Program-made: the position numbers and the translations under genes
Assembly: GCA_046331705.1 (NCBI GenBank)
Contig: JAXLQJ010000047.1
Span: 1-57,365, forward strand
DNA: 57,365 bases
Direction of reading: 5' to 3'
Source: JADJOY01 sp046331705 [NCBI: bacterium]
Lineage (GTDB): Bacteria; JADJOY01
Notes under the pieces: model-generated
Seen by the model: only the letters and a program-made list of their open reading frames with translations
The model's database searches: none
What the model was told of the DNA's origin: nothing
Shown here: positions 17,146 to 26,090 of the stretch, piece by piece
Position numbering within the stretch: position 1 is the stretch's first letter
Layout: each line of letters starts with the position of its first letter

Positions 17146-17151
17146 TACTAT
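17146..17151 (+). promoter_or_regulatory. Possible -10 box before the GT4 gene
   Basis: TACTAT sits about 67 bases before the ATG at 17218, in the 274-base gap after the flippase gene. No good -35 box is visible. The gap shows nothing else. Confidence 0.25.
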
Positions 17152-17217
17152 CTTCCTTTCCCGTCGGACCCCGACCGCGGTCGCGCGGCTTCGGAAACTC
17201 AGGGTGAGAGCGTTGGC

Positions 17218-18447
17218 ATGAAGATCCTGATCGTGTCTCCCTACCTGCCACGCTCAGGCATCGGGCACGGCGGCGGGTTGGTCATCTACAACCTGCTTCG
17301 GCACCTGGGACCACGCCACCGCATCACGCTGCTGAGCTTCCTGCAGCACCCCGACGAGGCCGCGCACCTCGGCGAGATCGAGCCGTACGTCGAGCGCATC
17401 CGCACGGTGGTGCACGACTTCGAGCACATCTCGAAGGCCGAGCGCCTGCGCAACGTGCTGAGTCCCGATCCGAGCTTCACGGTCCACCTCACCGACCCCG
17501 CGTTCCTCGGCGAGCTCAAGCGGCTCATCTCCACGGAATCGTTCGACATCGTTCAGCTCGAGTACCTCTTCCTCGCGCACTACGCGCGGCACATCCAGCA
17601 CCCGCGGATCGTGCTCGATCTGATCGAATGCTTCGGCCGGCACTGGCGGGGGCGTATCCGCAACGAGCGGCTGACTCCGCGGCAAGCCTATTTCCGCTTC
17701 GATTGGTGGAAGGCCGAGCGCTTCGAGCGTTCGATCATCCGCCACTTCCGTAAGGTCTTCACGCTCACCGACGAGGATCGCGCGTGGCTGCTGGCGCGCT
17801 GCCCCGACCTTCCGATTCACGTGCGGCTGCCTGGCGTGGACCTGCCGGAGCTGGCGACGATCGCGGATCGACCCCGCAAAGGGATCCTCTTCGTCGGCTC
17901 GTTCAAGCACCCCGCCAACCACGACGGCCTGGCCTATTTCCTCAAGGAGGTCTTCCCGCGCATTCGCGCGACGCGTCCCGAGACCGTGCTCACGGTGGTC
18001 GGCGCTCCGGCCCCGCGCGAGTTCGAGTCGGTGCCGGGCGTGGACGTTCGCGGCTTCGTCGACGACCTGGAGCCCGTGTATCGCGCTGCCCAGCTCTGCA
18101 TCGCGCCGATCCGCTTCGGCGGCGGCATCAAGACCAAGGTGCTCGAGGCCCTCGCCCACGAGGTGCCGGTGGTCACCACGCCGCTCGGCGCCGAGGGCAT
18201 CGGCGCCAGCGACGGCCGTGAGCTGGTGGTGGCCAAGGGCGCTGCCGAGTTCGCCAGCCAAACCGTCGAGTTGCTCGACGATCCGGCGCGCTGCGAGCGC
18301 ATGGGAAAGGCCGGGCGCCGCCTGGTGGCGACGCGCTATGCCTGGCAGCCGATCATCGACGAGCTCGACGCGCACTATCGCGACCTGCTGGGGGAGACCG
18401 CGGACGTGGCCCCGGTGGTTGCGGCGCCCTCGGTGGTCACGCTGTGA
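17218..18447 (+). CDS. GT4 family glycosyltransferase
   Basis: This 409-residue protein begins MKILIVSPYLPRSGIGHGGG with the Gly-rich acceptor loop of GT4 enzymes. The donor half carries GILFVGSFKHPANHDGLAYF, then LCIAPIRFGGGIKTKVLEAL and HEVPVVTTPLGAEGI. This is the pattern of GT4 enzymes found in exopolysaccharide clusters, including the PEP-CTERM/exosortase-associated sugar transferases. A purine-rich AGGGTGAGAG stretch precedes the ATG by about eight bases. It is followed after 70 bases by the GT2-GT4 fusion and is probably cotranscribed with it. Sugar specificity is unknown. Confidence 0.9.
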   Translation: MKILIVSPYLPRSGIGHGGGLVIYNLLRHLGPRHRITLLSFLQHPDEAAHLGEIEPYVERIRTVVHDFEHISKAERLRNVLSPDPSFTVHLTDPAFLGELKRLISTESFDIVQLEYLFLAHYARHIQHPRIVLDLIECFGRHWRGRIRNERLTPRQAYFRFDWWKAERFERSIIRHFRKVFTLTDEDRAWLLARCPDLPIHVRLPGVDLPELATIADRPRKGILFVGSFKHPANHDGLAYFLKEVFPRIRATRPETVLTVVGAPAPREFESVPGVDVRGFVDDLEPVYRAAQLCIAPIRFGGGIKTKVLEALAHEVPVVTTPLGAEGIGASDGRELVVAKGAAEFASQTVELLDDPARCERMGKAGRRLVATRYAWQPIIDELDAHYRDLLGETADVAPVVAAPSVVTL

Positions 18448-18517
18448 GCTCGCGCACCGGCCGGCCTTCGTGCACGCGGCGCGCGCGGACGTGCGCACGC
18501 CCGAGCCTGCTCCCCCG

Positions 18518-20800
18518 ATGAACGACGCGACCCACCGCGACTCGCAGCGCGCGCCGGCACCCGCCGCGGTCCTGCGCTCGCCGGCGCGGATCGTGGCCTT
18601 GGTGCTCAACTGGAACGGCGGGACGATGCTGCGGGCGTGCCTGCGCTCGGCTCTCGCTTCCCGCGGCGTCGACCTCCACCTCGTGATCGTCGACAACGGC
18701 TCCGTCGACGGTTCGGCGGAAGATGCGGCCCGCGAGCTCGCGGGCGTGGAGGTGTTCGCGCTCGGCAGCAACATCGGCTACGCGCGCGGCATGAATCGGG
18801 GCATCACCCACGCCCTCGAGCGCGGAGCCGATTACGTCCTGTTCCTCAACAACGACGCAACCGTCGAGCCCGATTGCATCTTGAATCTCGCCCACGCGCT
18901 CGACTCCGATCCGACGGTGGGCCTCGCGGGCCCCAAGGTTCTCTTCGACACCGACGCCACCCGGATCCAGTACGCGGGCGGGCGACTGTCGCGGTGGACC
19001 GGGCGATCGCAGTCGATCGGCCTGGACCAGCGTGACGGGCCGCGTTTCGACCAAGCCCGCGACGTCGACTTCGTCTCCGGCTGCTGTCTGCTGGTTCGGG
19101 CCACGGCGCTGCGACGCGCCGGGCTGCTCGACGAACGCTTCCATCACGGCTACGAGGACGTCGAGTGGAACGTGCGCGTGTCGCGCTCCGGCTACCGCAT
19201 CCGCTTCGTGCCGAACGCGCGGGCGCACCACGGCCACGCCCGCTCGTCGGGCGGCTACGATTCGCCCTTCTACGTCTACTACCAGGTGCGCAATCGTTTC
19301 CTGCTGGTGCGGCGCATCACCAGCCCGGCGCAGCGCTGGCTGTGGCTGCCATTCCAGGCCGCCCACATCGCGCGCCGCGGGCTCGACCTGGTGCGAACCG
19401 GCCACTGGGCCTCGTTGCCTGCGTTCGTGCGCGGGATCCTCGACGGCCTCGCGGGACGGGAGGGTCCGGGACAGGGCTACGCCGCCCCGGCGACGCGCCC
19501 CAGCCCCTCACGGCCCGAGCCCTCCGGGCCGCAGGATCGCCCGATCCTGGTGGTGAACCCGGTCGGCGTGGAGGCCGGCGGCGTGCAGCGGATCCTCCTC
19601 GAGCTCTTCCGCGGACTGCACGGCAAGGACGGCTATCGTTTCATCGTCGCGGTGCCCTCGATCGGCCCGTACGAGCGACGCTACCAAGAGCTGGGAGTGC
19701 GTGTCGAAGCGATGCCGATCTCGATCCTGCGACGCTCGCTCAACCCGCTCACGATCCTGCGCATGCTCGTGCTGACTCCGCTCAACGTGCGGGCGCTGCG
19801 GCGGCTGATCCGGCGCGAGGGCGTGGTGCTCGTGCACACCCAGAAGATGAACACGCTGGTCGGAGATCTGGCGGCGCGCGCCGAGGGCGTGCACTCCGTG
19901 CACTCGATCCACGAGGTCCCGCTCTGGCCCGAGCCCCTCTACCGCGCGATGGCCGCTCCCATCCCGCGCCTCGCCGATCGCGTCGTCCTCACCTGCGAGC
20001 CGAGTCGCGGGCTGCTCTCGGCGGCGCAGCGCGACAGCCGTCACGTGCGGCTCATCTACAACGGTATCGCGCTCGAGGCGCCGCCCCGCGATCGAGCGGA
20101 GCTCAGGGCCGGGCTCGGCGTCGCGGAGGACGCGTTCTTCGTGACCTCCGGCGGCCGGCTCGCGCCCAGCAAGGGCTTCGAGTTCTTCCTGGAGGCCGCG
20201 CGGCAGATGGCGCCGCTCGAGCCGCGCGCGCGCTTCCGGCTGATCGGCGACATCATCGCCGAAGAGGACGCGCCGTATCGCGACAAGATCCGCGCCCAGG
20301 CGCAGGGACTCGGGCTCGACGCTCGGCTGGTTCTCGAGGGCTTTCGCGACGACTACCGCACCGTGATCGGCGTGAGCGACGTCTTCGTGCTCCCCTCGCT
20401 CTACGACACCCTGCCCTCGATCGTGATCGAGGCCATGGGAATGGGCGTTCCCGTGGTCGCGACCCGGGTCGGAGGCGTGCCGGAGCAGGTCGAGGACGGC
20501 GTGACCGGGATCCTGGTGCCTCCCGGCGACGCGGCGGCGCTGCGAGAGGCGATCACCCGCTTGGCGCGCGACCCCGGGCTGCGAGCGCGAATGGGCGTCG
20601 CCGCTCGCCTGCGTGCGCTGGACGTGTTCGGAATCGACAGTTACGTCTCACGAACTCGCGCCTTGTATGAAGAGTTGCTAGGCTCGATGGGCTGTGAAGA
20701 GCTGGCAACCGCTGCCGTCGCAGAGCCAGGAACCGGGGTCGGAGGGCTGGCACGATTGGCCACGCACGCGACCCGCGCACCGGAGGGGATGAACGCCTGA
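18518..20800 (+). CDS. GT2-GT4 glycosyltransferase fusion protein
   Basis: This 760-residue protein contains two complete glycosyltransferases. Residues about 25-265 are a GT2 (GT-A fold): [20 protein letters not shown], then [14 protein letters not shown], the DxD-like [12 protein letters not shown] and [19 protein letters not shown] with the E-D-V-E-W catalytic-base region of rhamnosyltransferase-like enzymes. A Pro-rich linker (around 315-338) follows. Residues about 340-745 are a GT4: [60 protein letters not shown]. The start is ATG at 18518. No internal ribosome site or frameshift was seen, so the fusion is real in this sequence. It probably adds two consecutive sugars to the same acceptor. 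Confidence 0.9.
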   Translation: MNDATHRDSQRAPAPAAVLRSPARIVALVLNWNGGTMLRACLRSALASRGVDLHLVIVDNGSVDGSAEDAARELAGVEVFALGSNIGYARGMNRGITHALERGADYVLFLNNDATVEPDCILNLAHALDSDPTVGLAGPKVLFDTDATRIQYAGGRLSRWTGRSQSIGLDQRDGPRFDQARDVDFVSGCCLLVRATALRRAGLLDERFHHGYEDVEWNVRVSRSGYRIRFVPNARAHHGHARSSGGYDSPFYVYYQVRNRFLLVRRITSPAQRWLWLPFQAAHIARRGLDLVRTGHWASLPAFVRGILDGLAGREGPGQGYAAPATRPSPSRPEPSGPQDRPILVVNPVGVEAGGVQRILLELFRGLHGKDGYRFIVAVPSIGPYERRYQELGVRVEAMPISILRRSLNPLTILRMLVLTPLNVRALRRLIRREGVVLVHTQKMNTLVGDLAARAEGVHSVHSIHEVPLWPEPLYRAMAAPIPRLADRVVLTCEPSRGLLSAAQRDSRHVRLIYNGIALEAPPRDRAELRAGLGVAEDAFFVTSGGRLAPSKGFEFFLEAARQMAPLEPRARFRLIGDIIAEEDAPYRDKIRAQAQGLGLDARLVLEGFRDDYRTVIGVSDVFVLPSLYDTLPSIVIEAMGMGVPVVATRVGGVPEQVEDGVTGILVPPGDAAALREAITRLARDPGLRARMGVAARLRALDVFGIDSYVSRTRALYEELLGSMGCEELATAAVAEPGTGVGGLARLATHATRAPEGMNA

Positions 20801-20858
20801 CCGGACCGCCGCGACGAGCTGCAGCGCTTCTCCCGAGAGGCGCCCAAACGAGGTTCCG

Positions 20859-23504
20859 TTGAAAATTCTGTTCGTATACGACGAGATCCGCCTCGATATC
20901 CCCGGATTCACCGGCTACTACCAGGAAGGTCTCGCGAGCCTGTCGGCCTGTGCCCGTGCCGCGGGACACTCGACCGAGCTGCTGCACCTCACCCGCCCGC
21001 TCACCGAGGAAGAGTTCACCGAGGAGCTGGGGCGTCGTCGCTTCGACGTCATCGGCTTCAGCTCGTTGACGCCCACGTTCCCGGACGTGCGCCGGCTGGT
21101 GCCGATCGCCCGCAATCGCTTCCCGTCCACGCCCATCCTGTACGGGGGTGTCCATCCGACGCTCGACCCCGAGAGCTCGATCCAGGTCACCGGCGTGGAC
21201 GGCGTGTGCGTCGGCGAAGGCGAGGAAGCGCTAGTCGAGGTGCTCGACCGCATGCAGAGCGACCGCGACTGGTCGGACGTGCGGAACTTCTGGGTGCGCC
21301 GCGGCGATCAGATCATCCGGAATCCGACGCGACCGCTGGTCACCGACCTGGACAGCCTGCCGCTTCCCGACATCGAGCTCTTCGATTTCCCGGGGCTCTT
21401 CTCGACCCGTGAACAGATGGCCATGCTGACTGCGAGCCGTGGCTGCCCGTACAAGTGCACGTATTGCTCCAACCACGCGCAACAACAGCAATATCCGAAC
21501 AAGGGCGACTACGTCCGCTTCAAGAGCGTCGACCGCACGATCGCCGAGGCTCATCAGCGCATTCATGCCCGCCCGGACGTGGAGATCCGGTACCTGGATT
21601 TCTCCGACGACATCCTGCCGCTCCGGCGCTCGTGGTTCTCGGAATTCGCCGAGCGATTCCCGAAGGAGGTCGGAGCACCGTTCCAGTGCAACGTGCTGCT
21701 GAGCCTCCTCAACGACCAGTCGGTCCGGGAGCTGAAGCAAGCCGGGTGCGGGCTGCTGGTGTTCGGCCTCGAATCCGGCAGCGAGCGCATGCGCGATCTG
21801 ATGAAGCGCCCGCCGGTTACCAACCGGCAGATCGTCCACTTGGCTGGGCTGCTTCACCAGCACGACCTGCACATCGGCACCTACAACATGGTCGGTCTGC
21901 CCACCGAAACCACCGAGGAGATGCTCGAGACCATCAAGCTCAACGCCACGATTCATCCCAACAAGATGAACGTGTTCTTCTTCCAGCCCTACCCGAACAC
22001 CGACATCCACAAGATGTCCGTGGAGATGGGCCTCTACCATCCGAGCCGAGACCTGTTCAACAACTGGCGCACCGGCCCGGTGCTGGAAGAGAACGCGATC
22101 TCGCACGAGCAGATCATCTTCCTGCACCGCTTCTTCAAGCTGCTGGTACGCGCCTACCGCATGGGGCGCCGCGCGTCGCGGCGGTTCGACCCTGCGTTCG
22201 ACCACTTCCTGGAATCGGTGTTCTTCCGCCACCCGCAGCGGATGGCGCTCTGCACGCGCGCGTGGGACCGCATCCACGCCACGGCCAAGTTCCTCTACGT
22301 CAAGGCCGTGCTGCCCTTCTGGAGCCGACGCAAGCGCGAGCTCTCGGACCACCTGAACGGCAGCGCGTCCGAAGCGCCCGGGTGGAGGCGCTTCGCGCGC
22401 CGCGCGCATCGCTTCGCGACGCTCGTCGGCCGGCACGGCCCGCAGTTCCTGCGGTACGCCACTCCCCGCAAGGTCGCCAACCTGGCGCTGGCGCAATGGC
22501 AGATGCTGACGCGAACCACGCGGGTGCGCGGCTATCCCTTCGAGATGATCGTCGACCCCAACAACTACTGCAATCTGCGGTGCCCGCTCTGCCCGACCGG
22601 TCAGCATCTCAACGAGCGCAGCTACGGAGAGATGCCGTTCGCGAAGTACGAGCGGCTGCTCGACGAGGTCGCGCCCTACCTCTTCAAGGTGCGCTTCTAC
22701 AACTGGGGCGAGCCGCTGCTCCACAAGTCGATCCACGACATGATCGCCGCCGCGCATCGCCGGCGCGTCTCGACCGAGGTCTCGAGCAACCTCAGCCACG
22801 GGTGGACCGAGGAAGACGCGGATCGCTTGATCGAATCCGGCCTCGACCGGTTGATCGTCTCGCTCGACGGTGCCACTCCCGACACCTATCGCGTCTATCG
22901 GGTGGGTGGCGACTTCGACAAGGTCACGCGCAACGTGCGCATGATCGCGGATCGCAAGAAGGCCCTGGGACGAAAGCTGCCGGAGATCGAGCTTCAGTTC
23001 ATCGTGATGCGTCACAACGAGCACCAGGTGAACGACGTCCCCGAGCTGGCGCGGCGCCTCGGCGCCGATCACCATCGACTGGTGCCGGTCGTCCTCAACA
23101 ACGCGGACGCGAAGCAGCGAGCGCAGTACCTACCGGCGGAAGGCCGCTTCAGCCGGTACGACTACGACGGTGGCTTCACCGACAAGATCTTCGCGTCGCA
23201 GCCGGTCTGCCCGTGGCCCTGGCGAAGCGCCGTGGTGAATTGGGATGGCTCCGTCTCGTCGTGCTGCATCTTCGAGGGCCACAAGACCGAGATGGGCAAC
23301 GCGTTCGAGGCCGGCGGGTTCAAGCAAGTCTGGACCAACGGAAGCTATTCCGCGGCGCGAGCGGCGCTCACCGGAAGGCCGCCGCAGAGCACCGGCGATG
23401 CGGCAGCCGACGGAGCTGGCCAGCGCCACCAAGGACACGAGCTCTGCGCCAAGTGCATGGGCATGCCACAGGCCCTGACGGAAGCGCAGCGCGGCCTCTA
23501 CTGA
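20859..23504 (+). CDS. Double radical SAM protein (B12-type module + SPASM-type module)
   Basis: This 881-residue protein starts at a TTG (MKILFVYDEIRLDIPGFTGY), which fits the Rossmann start. The first module has a B12-binding-type domain (TPILYGGVHPTLDPESSI, VDGVCVGEGEEALVEVLDR). Its radical SAM cluster is Cys196, Cys200 and Cys203 in SRGCPYKCTYCSNH, followed by VFGLESGSERMRDLMKRPP. The second module has Cys571, Cys575 and Cys578 in NNYCNLRCPLCPTG, then FYNWGEPLLHKSIHDMI and LIVSLDGATPDTYRVYRVGG. It ends in a SPASM-like region with VCPWPWRS, SVSSCCIFEGHKT and a final CAKC. Both CxxxCxxC motifs are intact, so two SAM-cleaving clusters are expected, plus auxiliary Fe-S. Substrate unknown. It closes a glycan gene cluster. 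Confidence 0.9.
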   Translation: MKILFVYDEIRLDIPGFTGYYQEGLASLSACARAAGHSTELLHLTRPLTEEEFTEELGRRRFDVIGFSSLTPTFPDVRRLVPIARNRFPSTPILYGGVHPTLDPESSIQVTGVDGVCVGEGEEALVEVLDRMQSDRDWSDVRNFWVRRGDQIIRNPTRPLVTDLDSLPLPDIELFDFPGLFSTREQMAMLTASRGCPYKCTYCSNHAQQQQYPNKGDYVRFKSVDRTIAEAHQRIHARPDVEIRYLDFSDDILPLRRSWFSEFAERFPKEVGAPFQCNVLLSLLNDQSVRELKQAGCGLLVFGLESGSERMRDLMKRPPVTNRQIVHLAGLLHQHDLHIGTYNMVGLPTETTEEMLETIKLNATIHPNKMNVFFFQPYPNTDIHKMSVEMGLYHPSRDLFNNWRTGPVLEENAISHEQIIFLHRFFKLLVRAYRMGRRASRRFDPAFDHFLESVFFRHPQRMALCTRAWDRIHATAKFLYVKAVLPFWSRRKRELSDHLNGSASEAPGWRRFARRAHRFATLVGRHGPQFLRYATPRKVANLALAQWQMLTRTTRVRGYPFEMIVDPNNYCNLRCPLCPTGQHLNERSYGEMPFAKYERLLDEVAPYLFKVRFYNWGEPLLHKSIHDMIAAAHRRRVSTEVSSNLSHGWTEEDADRLIESGLDRLIVSLDGATPDTYRVYRVGGDFDKVTRNVRMIADRKKALGRKLPEIELQFIVMRHNEHQVNDVPELARRLGADHHRLVPVVLNNADAKQRAQYLPAEGRFSRYDYDGGFTDKIFASQPVCPWPWRSAVVNWDGSVSSCCIFEGHKTEMGNAFEAGGFKQVWTNGSYSAARAALTGRPPQSTGDAAADGAGQRHQGHELCAKCMGMPQALTEAQRGLY

Positions 23505-23846
23505 CTCTCGCGACGTCTCGCCCCCAGGCGGTCCGTCGCGCTGAGCGCCCTCTGCGGTTGGTGCCGCCCTCGTCCCCGCGCAGGGCCGGAACGGTCCCGT
23601 GCCTGGGATCTCGCGCGCTCGCTACGCGTGCGCAGCCCTAGGCTGCTCGCGCACACCACGGCGCGCTCCGTGGCGCCGCCCGAGGCTGCCCAGCACGCGC
23701 CCCTCACACGGAGCGAGTCGCCGGCGTCTGCGATATCGCCGCGGAATTCGAATCCATTGGCGACGCCTGCCGACGCCTGGCGCACTGGCTCGGCGCTTGC
23801 TCAGAGGAGCGGTGTCCCGATTCACGGACGAACGGAGAAAGCCGCC

Positions 23847-24077
23847 ATGAAGATCACGTTCGAAGACTTCGCCAAGGCGCTCGGGAACGCGCGCCTCGAC
23901 TTCTACCGCTTTTACGCCCCGAGCTGGGCAGAATCTGCCTCACTCGATCGACTGCGAAGCGAGCTCGCCCAGCCGGTGAAGAACAGCCGACGGGACTCGC
24001 GAGCCGCCGCGGCGCGCCCGGGCCGTGGGCGTCACGTTGCTACGCTCGTCGCGCGCCCGCTTGCCCGAGCCGCATGA
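23847..24077 (+). CDS. Small hypothetical protein (76 aa), possibly decaying
   Basis: The first 30 residues, MKITFEDFAKALGNARLDFY and onward to PSWAES, look protein-like with the GC-rich third positions of real genes here. The ATG is preceded by GGAG at nine bases. After about residue 35 the composition becomes Arg/Ala-rich, as in non-coding GC-rich sequence. It may be the head of a longer gene broken near 23945. The preceding 342 bases (23505-23846) show no convincing gene on either strand. I do not recognise the family. Confidence 0.4.
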   Translation: MKITFEDFAKALGNARLDFYRFYAPSWAESASLDRLRSELAQPVKNSRRDSRAAAARPGRGRHVATLVARPLARAA

Positions 24078-24158
24078 CGTCGCTCGACCGTCGGATCGCC
24101 GTCCGCCGGGGCGTTCGCCATCTCCGCCTTCCGACGCCGGCGAAACGCCTGCGATCGG

Positions 24159-25421
24159 TCAGCGGTGCACGAGCAGCAGACTCACCTGCGGCACGTAGGT
24201 CACGACCAGCAGTGACAGGATCAGCAGGAACCAGAATGGCAGCGTCGCCGAGTAGAGCTGGGTGAGTGGCTTGTTGAATCGGCTCGACGAGAGGAACAGG
24301 TTCAAGCCCATCGGCGGGGTCATGTAGCCGATCTCGAGGTTGAGCAGGAACAACGCCCCGAGGTGGATCGGATCGATGCCGTACTGCTTCGCGACCGGCA
24401 CGATGATCGGGACCACGATGAAGATGGCGGAGAAGATCTCCACCATGTTCACGACGAGCAGAAACGCGTTCAGGATGATCAGGAACTGAATCTTCGAGCT
24501 CGCGTACTGATGAAGCCAGTCGAACAGTCGTGACGGGATCTCGGCGTCGATGACGTAGTTCATGAGCCCGAGCGCCGTGCCGAGGACGACCAGGATCGAC
24601 CCGACCAGCGTCATGCTGCGGATCACGACTCCCACCAGGGCCGCGGGCTTGATGTCGCGATAGATCAGCACTTCCACGACCAACACGTACATCGCCATCA
24701 CGGCCGAGGCTTCTCCGGCCGTGAACCAACCCCCGTAGATGCCGCCGATCACCAGGAACGGCAGCGGTACCTCCCAGATCGCCTCGCGCGTGGCCGTCGC
24801 GAGACTCTTCGTGGAGAACGGAATTCGCGGCACGCCGGCACGCCAGCCGACGATCAGCGTGTAGATGCCGAGCAAGACCATCAGCAGCAACCCGGGCAGC
24901 GCACACGCGGCGAACAGCTTGTCGATCTCCACCTTCCCCACGATCCCGTACAGGATGATGGGCAGGCTCGGCGGAAAGAGGAGCCCGAGGCTCCCCGTCG
25001 TGGTGAGCAACCCGAGCGTGAACTTCTCGGGATAGCCCTGGTCGCGCAGCATGGGATAGAGCAGCCCGCCCAGCGCGATGATCGTCACGCCCGAGGCTCC
25101 CGTGAATGCGGTGAACAACGCGCACGTGACGAGCCCCACCACGGCCATCGATCCCGGCAGCCAACCGAAGATCGCCTGCGCGAGGTTGACCAGGCGCCGC
25201 GGCGCCCCCGACTCCGCGAGCAGATACCCGGCGAACGTGAAGAGCGGCACCGCGATCAACGACGGCATCGTCGTGAGGCGCTGCATCTCCACGATCACGG
25301 CGCTGAGCGGCAGGTCGGCCGCGTGGAAGAGAAAGAGCGCCAAGAAACCGAGCAGCGCGTACACCGGCGCGCCGAGCGCCGAGAGCACGAGTATCAAGAC
25401 CGTGATCAACAGTGCCGTCAT
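24159..25421 (-). CDS. dctM: TRAP transporter large permease DctM
   Basis: This 420-residue membrane protein has about 12 hydrophobic segments. It shows the DctM family landmarks: PLFTFAGYLLAESGAPRRLV, CALFTAFTGASGVTIIALGG, LGLLFPPSLPIILYGIVGKV and LNLEIGYMTPPMGLNLFLSS. DctM is the ion-coupled channel subunit of TRAP transporters, which import organic acids and related solutes using the sodium gradient. It is the third gene after TatT and DctQ, 90 bases downstream of DctQ. Directly before its ATG lies a short GGGAC tandem repeat. Downstream there is only a small uncertain gene on the opposite strand, so no DctP follows it. Confidence 0.95.
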   Translation of the reverse strand: MTALLITVLILVLSALGAPVYALLGFLALFLFHAADLPLSAVIVEMQRLTTMPSLIAVPLFTFAGYLLAESGAPRRLVNLAQAIFGWLPGSMAVVGLVTCALFTAFTGASGVTIIALGGLLYPMLRDQGYPEKFTLGLLTTTGSLGLLFPPSLPIILYGIVGKVEIDKLFAACALPGLLLMVLLGIYTLIVGWRAGVPRIPFSTKSLATATREAIWEVPLPFLVIGGIYGGWFTAGEASAVMAMYVLVVEVLIYRDIKPAALVGVVIRSMTLVGSILVVLGTALGLMNYVIDAEIPSRLFDWLHQYASSKIQFLIILNAFLLVVNMVEIFSAIFIVVPIIVPVAKQYGIDPIHLGALFLLNLEIGYMTPPMGLNLFLSSSRFNKPLTQLYSATLPFWFLLILSLLVVTYVPQVSLLLVHR

Positions 25422-25452
25422 CGTCCCGTCCCGTCCCGTCTCGTGTCCCGTC
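25422..25452 (-). repeat. GGGAC pentanucleotide repeat at the dctM start
   Basis: On the minus strand the bases just before the dctM ATG read ACGGGACGGGACGGGACG, with one more GGGAC a little upstream after an imperfect unit. The repeat overlaps the place where the Shine-Dalgarno should be. Copy-number change would move the purine-rich stretch relative to the start. Confidence 0.6.
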
Positions 25453-25511
25453 GCTGCCCCGCGCTACGCCCAGCCAACCGGCGGCGCTGCCGCCGCCGGA
25501 CCACGATCGCG

Positions 25512-26078
25512 CTACACCGGCTCGCCGCGCTCGTGCGAGCTCTGCGGCATCCACGGCTCGCAGATCTTGATCAGATAATGCACCGTCAGCAGGAAGAACC
25601 CGCCCGGCAGGATCACCTCGAAGGTCCAGGCCGGCATCTTGAACGTGCCGATCGAGAACAGCGCGGAGCCATCCGCGAATTCCTCGCGCCAGAATTCGAG
25701 CGCCGCCCACGCCAGCACCGCGCTCACCGCCGCGGTGAACGCGTGGCACACACCAGCCACCACGTGTCGCACGCGCCCGTGAAGCAAGCGTTGCGCGACG
25801 TCCATCGCGAACTGACGATCACTCGACGCGGCCAGCATGGCGCCCAGCAGCCCGATCCACAGCACCAAGAACTTGAGCAGGCTCTCGGCCCACAAGATCC
25901 CGCCGTTGAAGCCGACGAACCGCAGCACGGCCTGCAACCATCCGAGATGGGACGACGAGAAGACGTTGCGAAGCACGACCTGCAGGAAGGCCATGCCGAC
26001 CATGAACACCAGGATGCCGACCGTGAGCACTCGCTCGGCGCTGGTGAGCCAGTCTTCCAAGGTGCGGAGGACACGCAT
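25512..26078 (-). CDS. dctQ: TRAP transporter small permease DctQ
   Basis: This 188-residue protein has four predicted membrane helices. FMVGMAFLQVVLRNVFSSSH is a DctQ signature (Q-V-x-x-R), and LLKFLVLWIGLLGAMLAASS with SDRQFAMDVAQRLL gives the conserved second part. It is the small integral membrane subunit that pairs with DctM. The ATG at 26078 is preceded by GGGAGG at a suitable distance. The gene begins 12 bases after the TatT stop, consistent with one operon. Confidence 0.92.
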   Translation of the reverse strand: MRVLRTLEDWLTSAERVLTVGILVFMVGMAFLQVVLRNVFSSSHLGWLQAVLRFVGFNGGILWAESLLKFLVLWIGLLGAMLAASSDRQFAMDVAQRLLHGRVRHVVAGVCHAFTAAVSAVLAWAALEFWREEFADGSALFSIGTFKMPAWTFEVILPGGFFLLTVHYLIKICEPWMPQSSHERGEPV

Positions 26079-26090
26079 CGCTAGCCTCCC

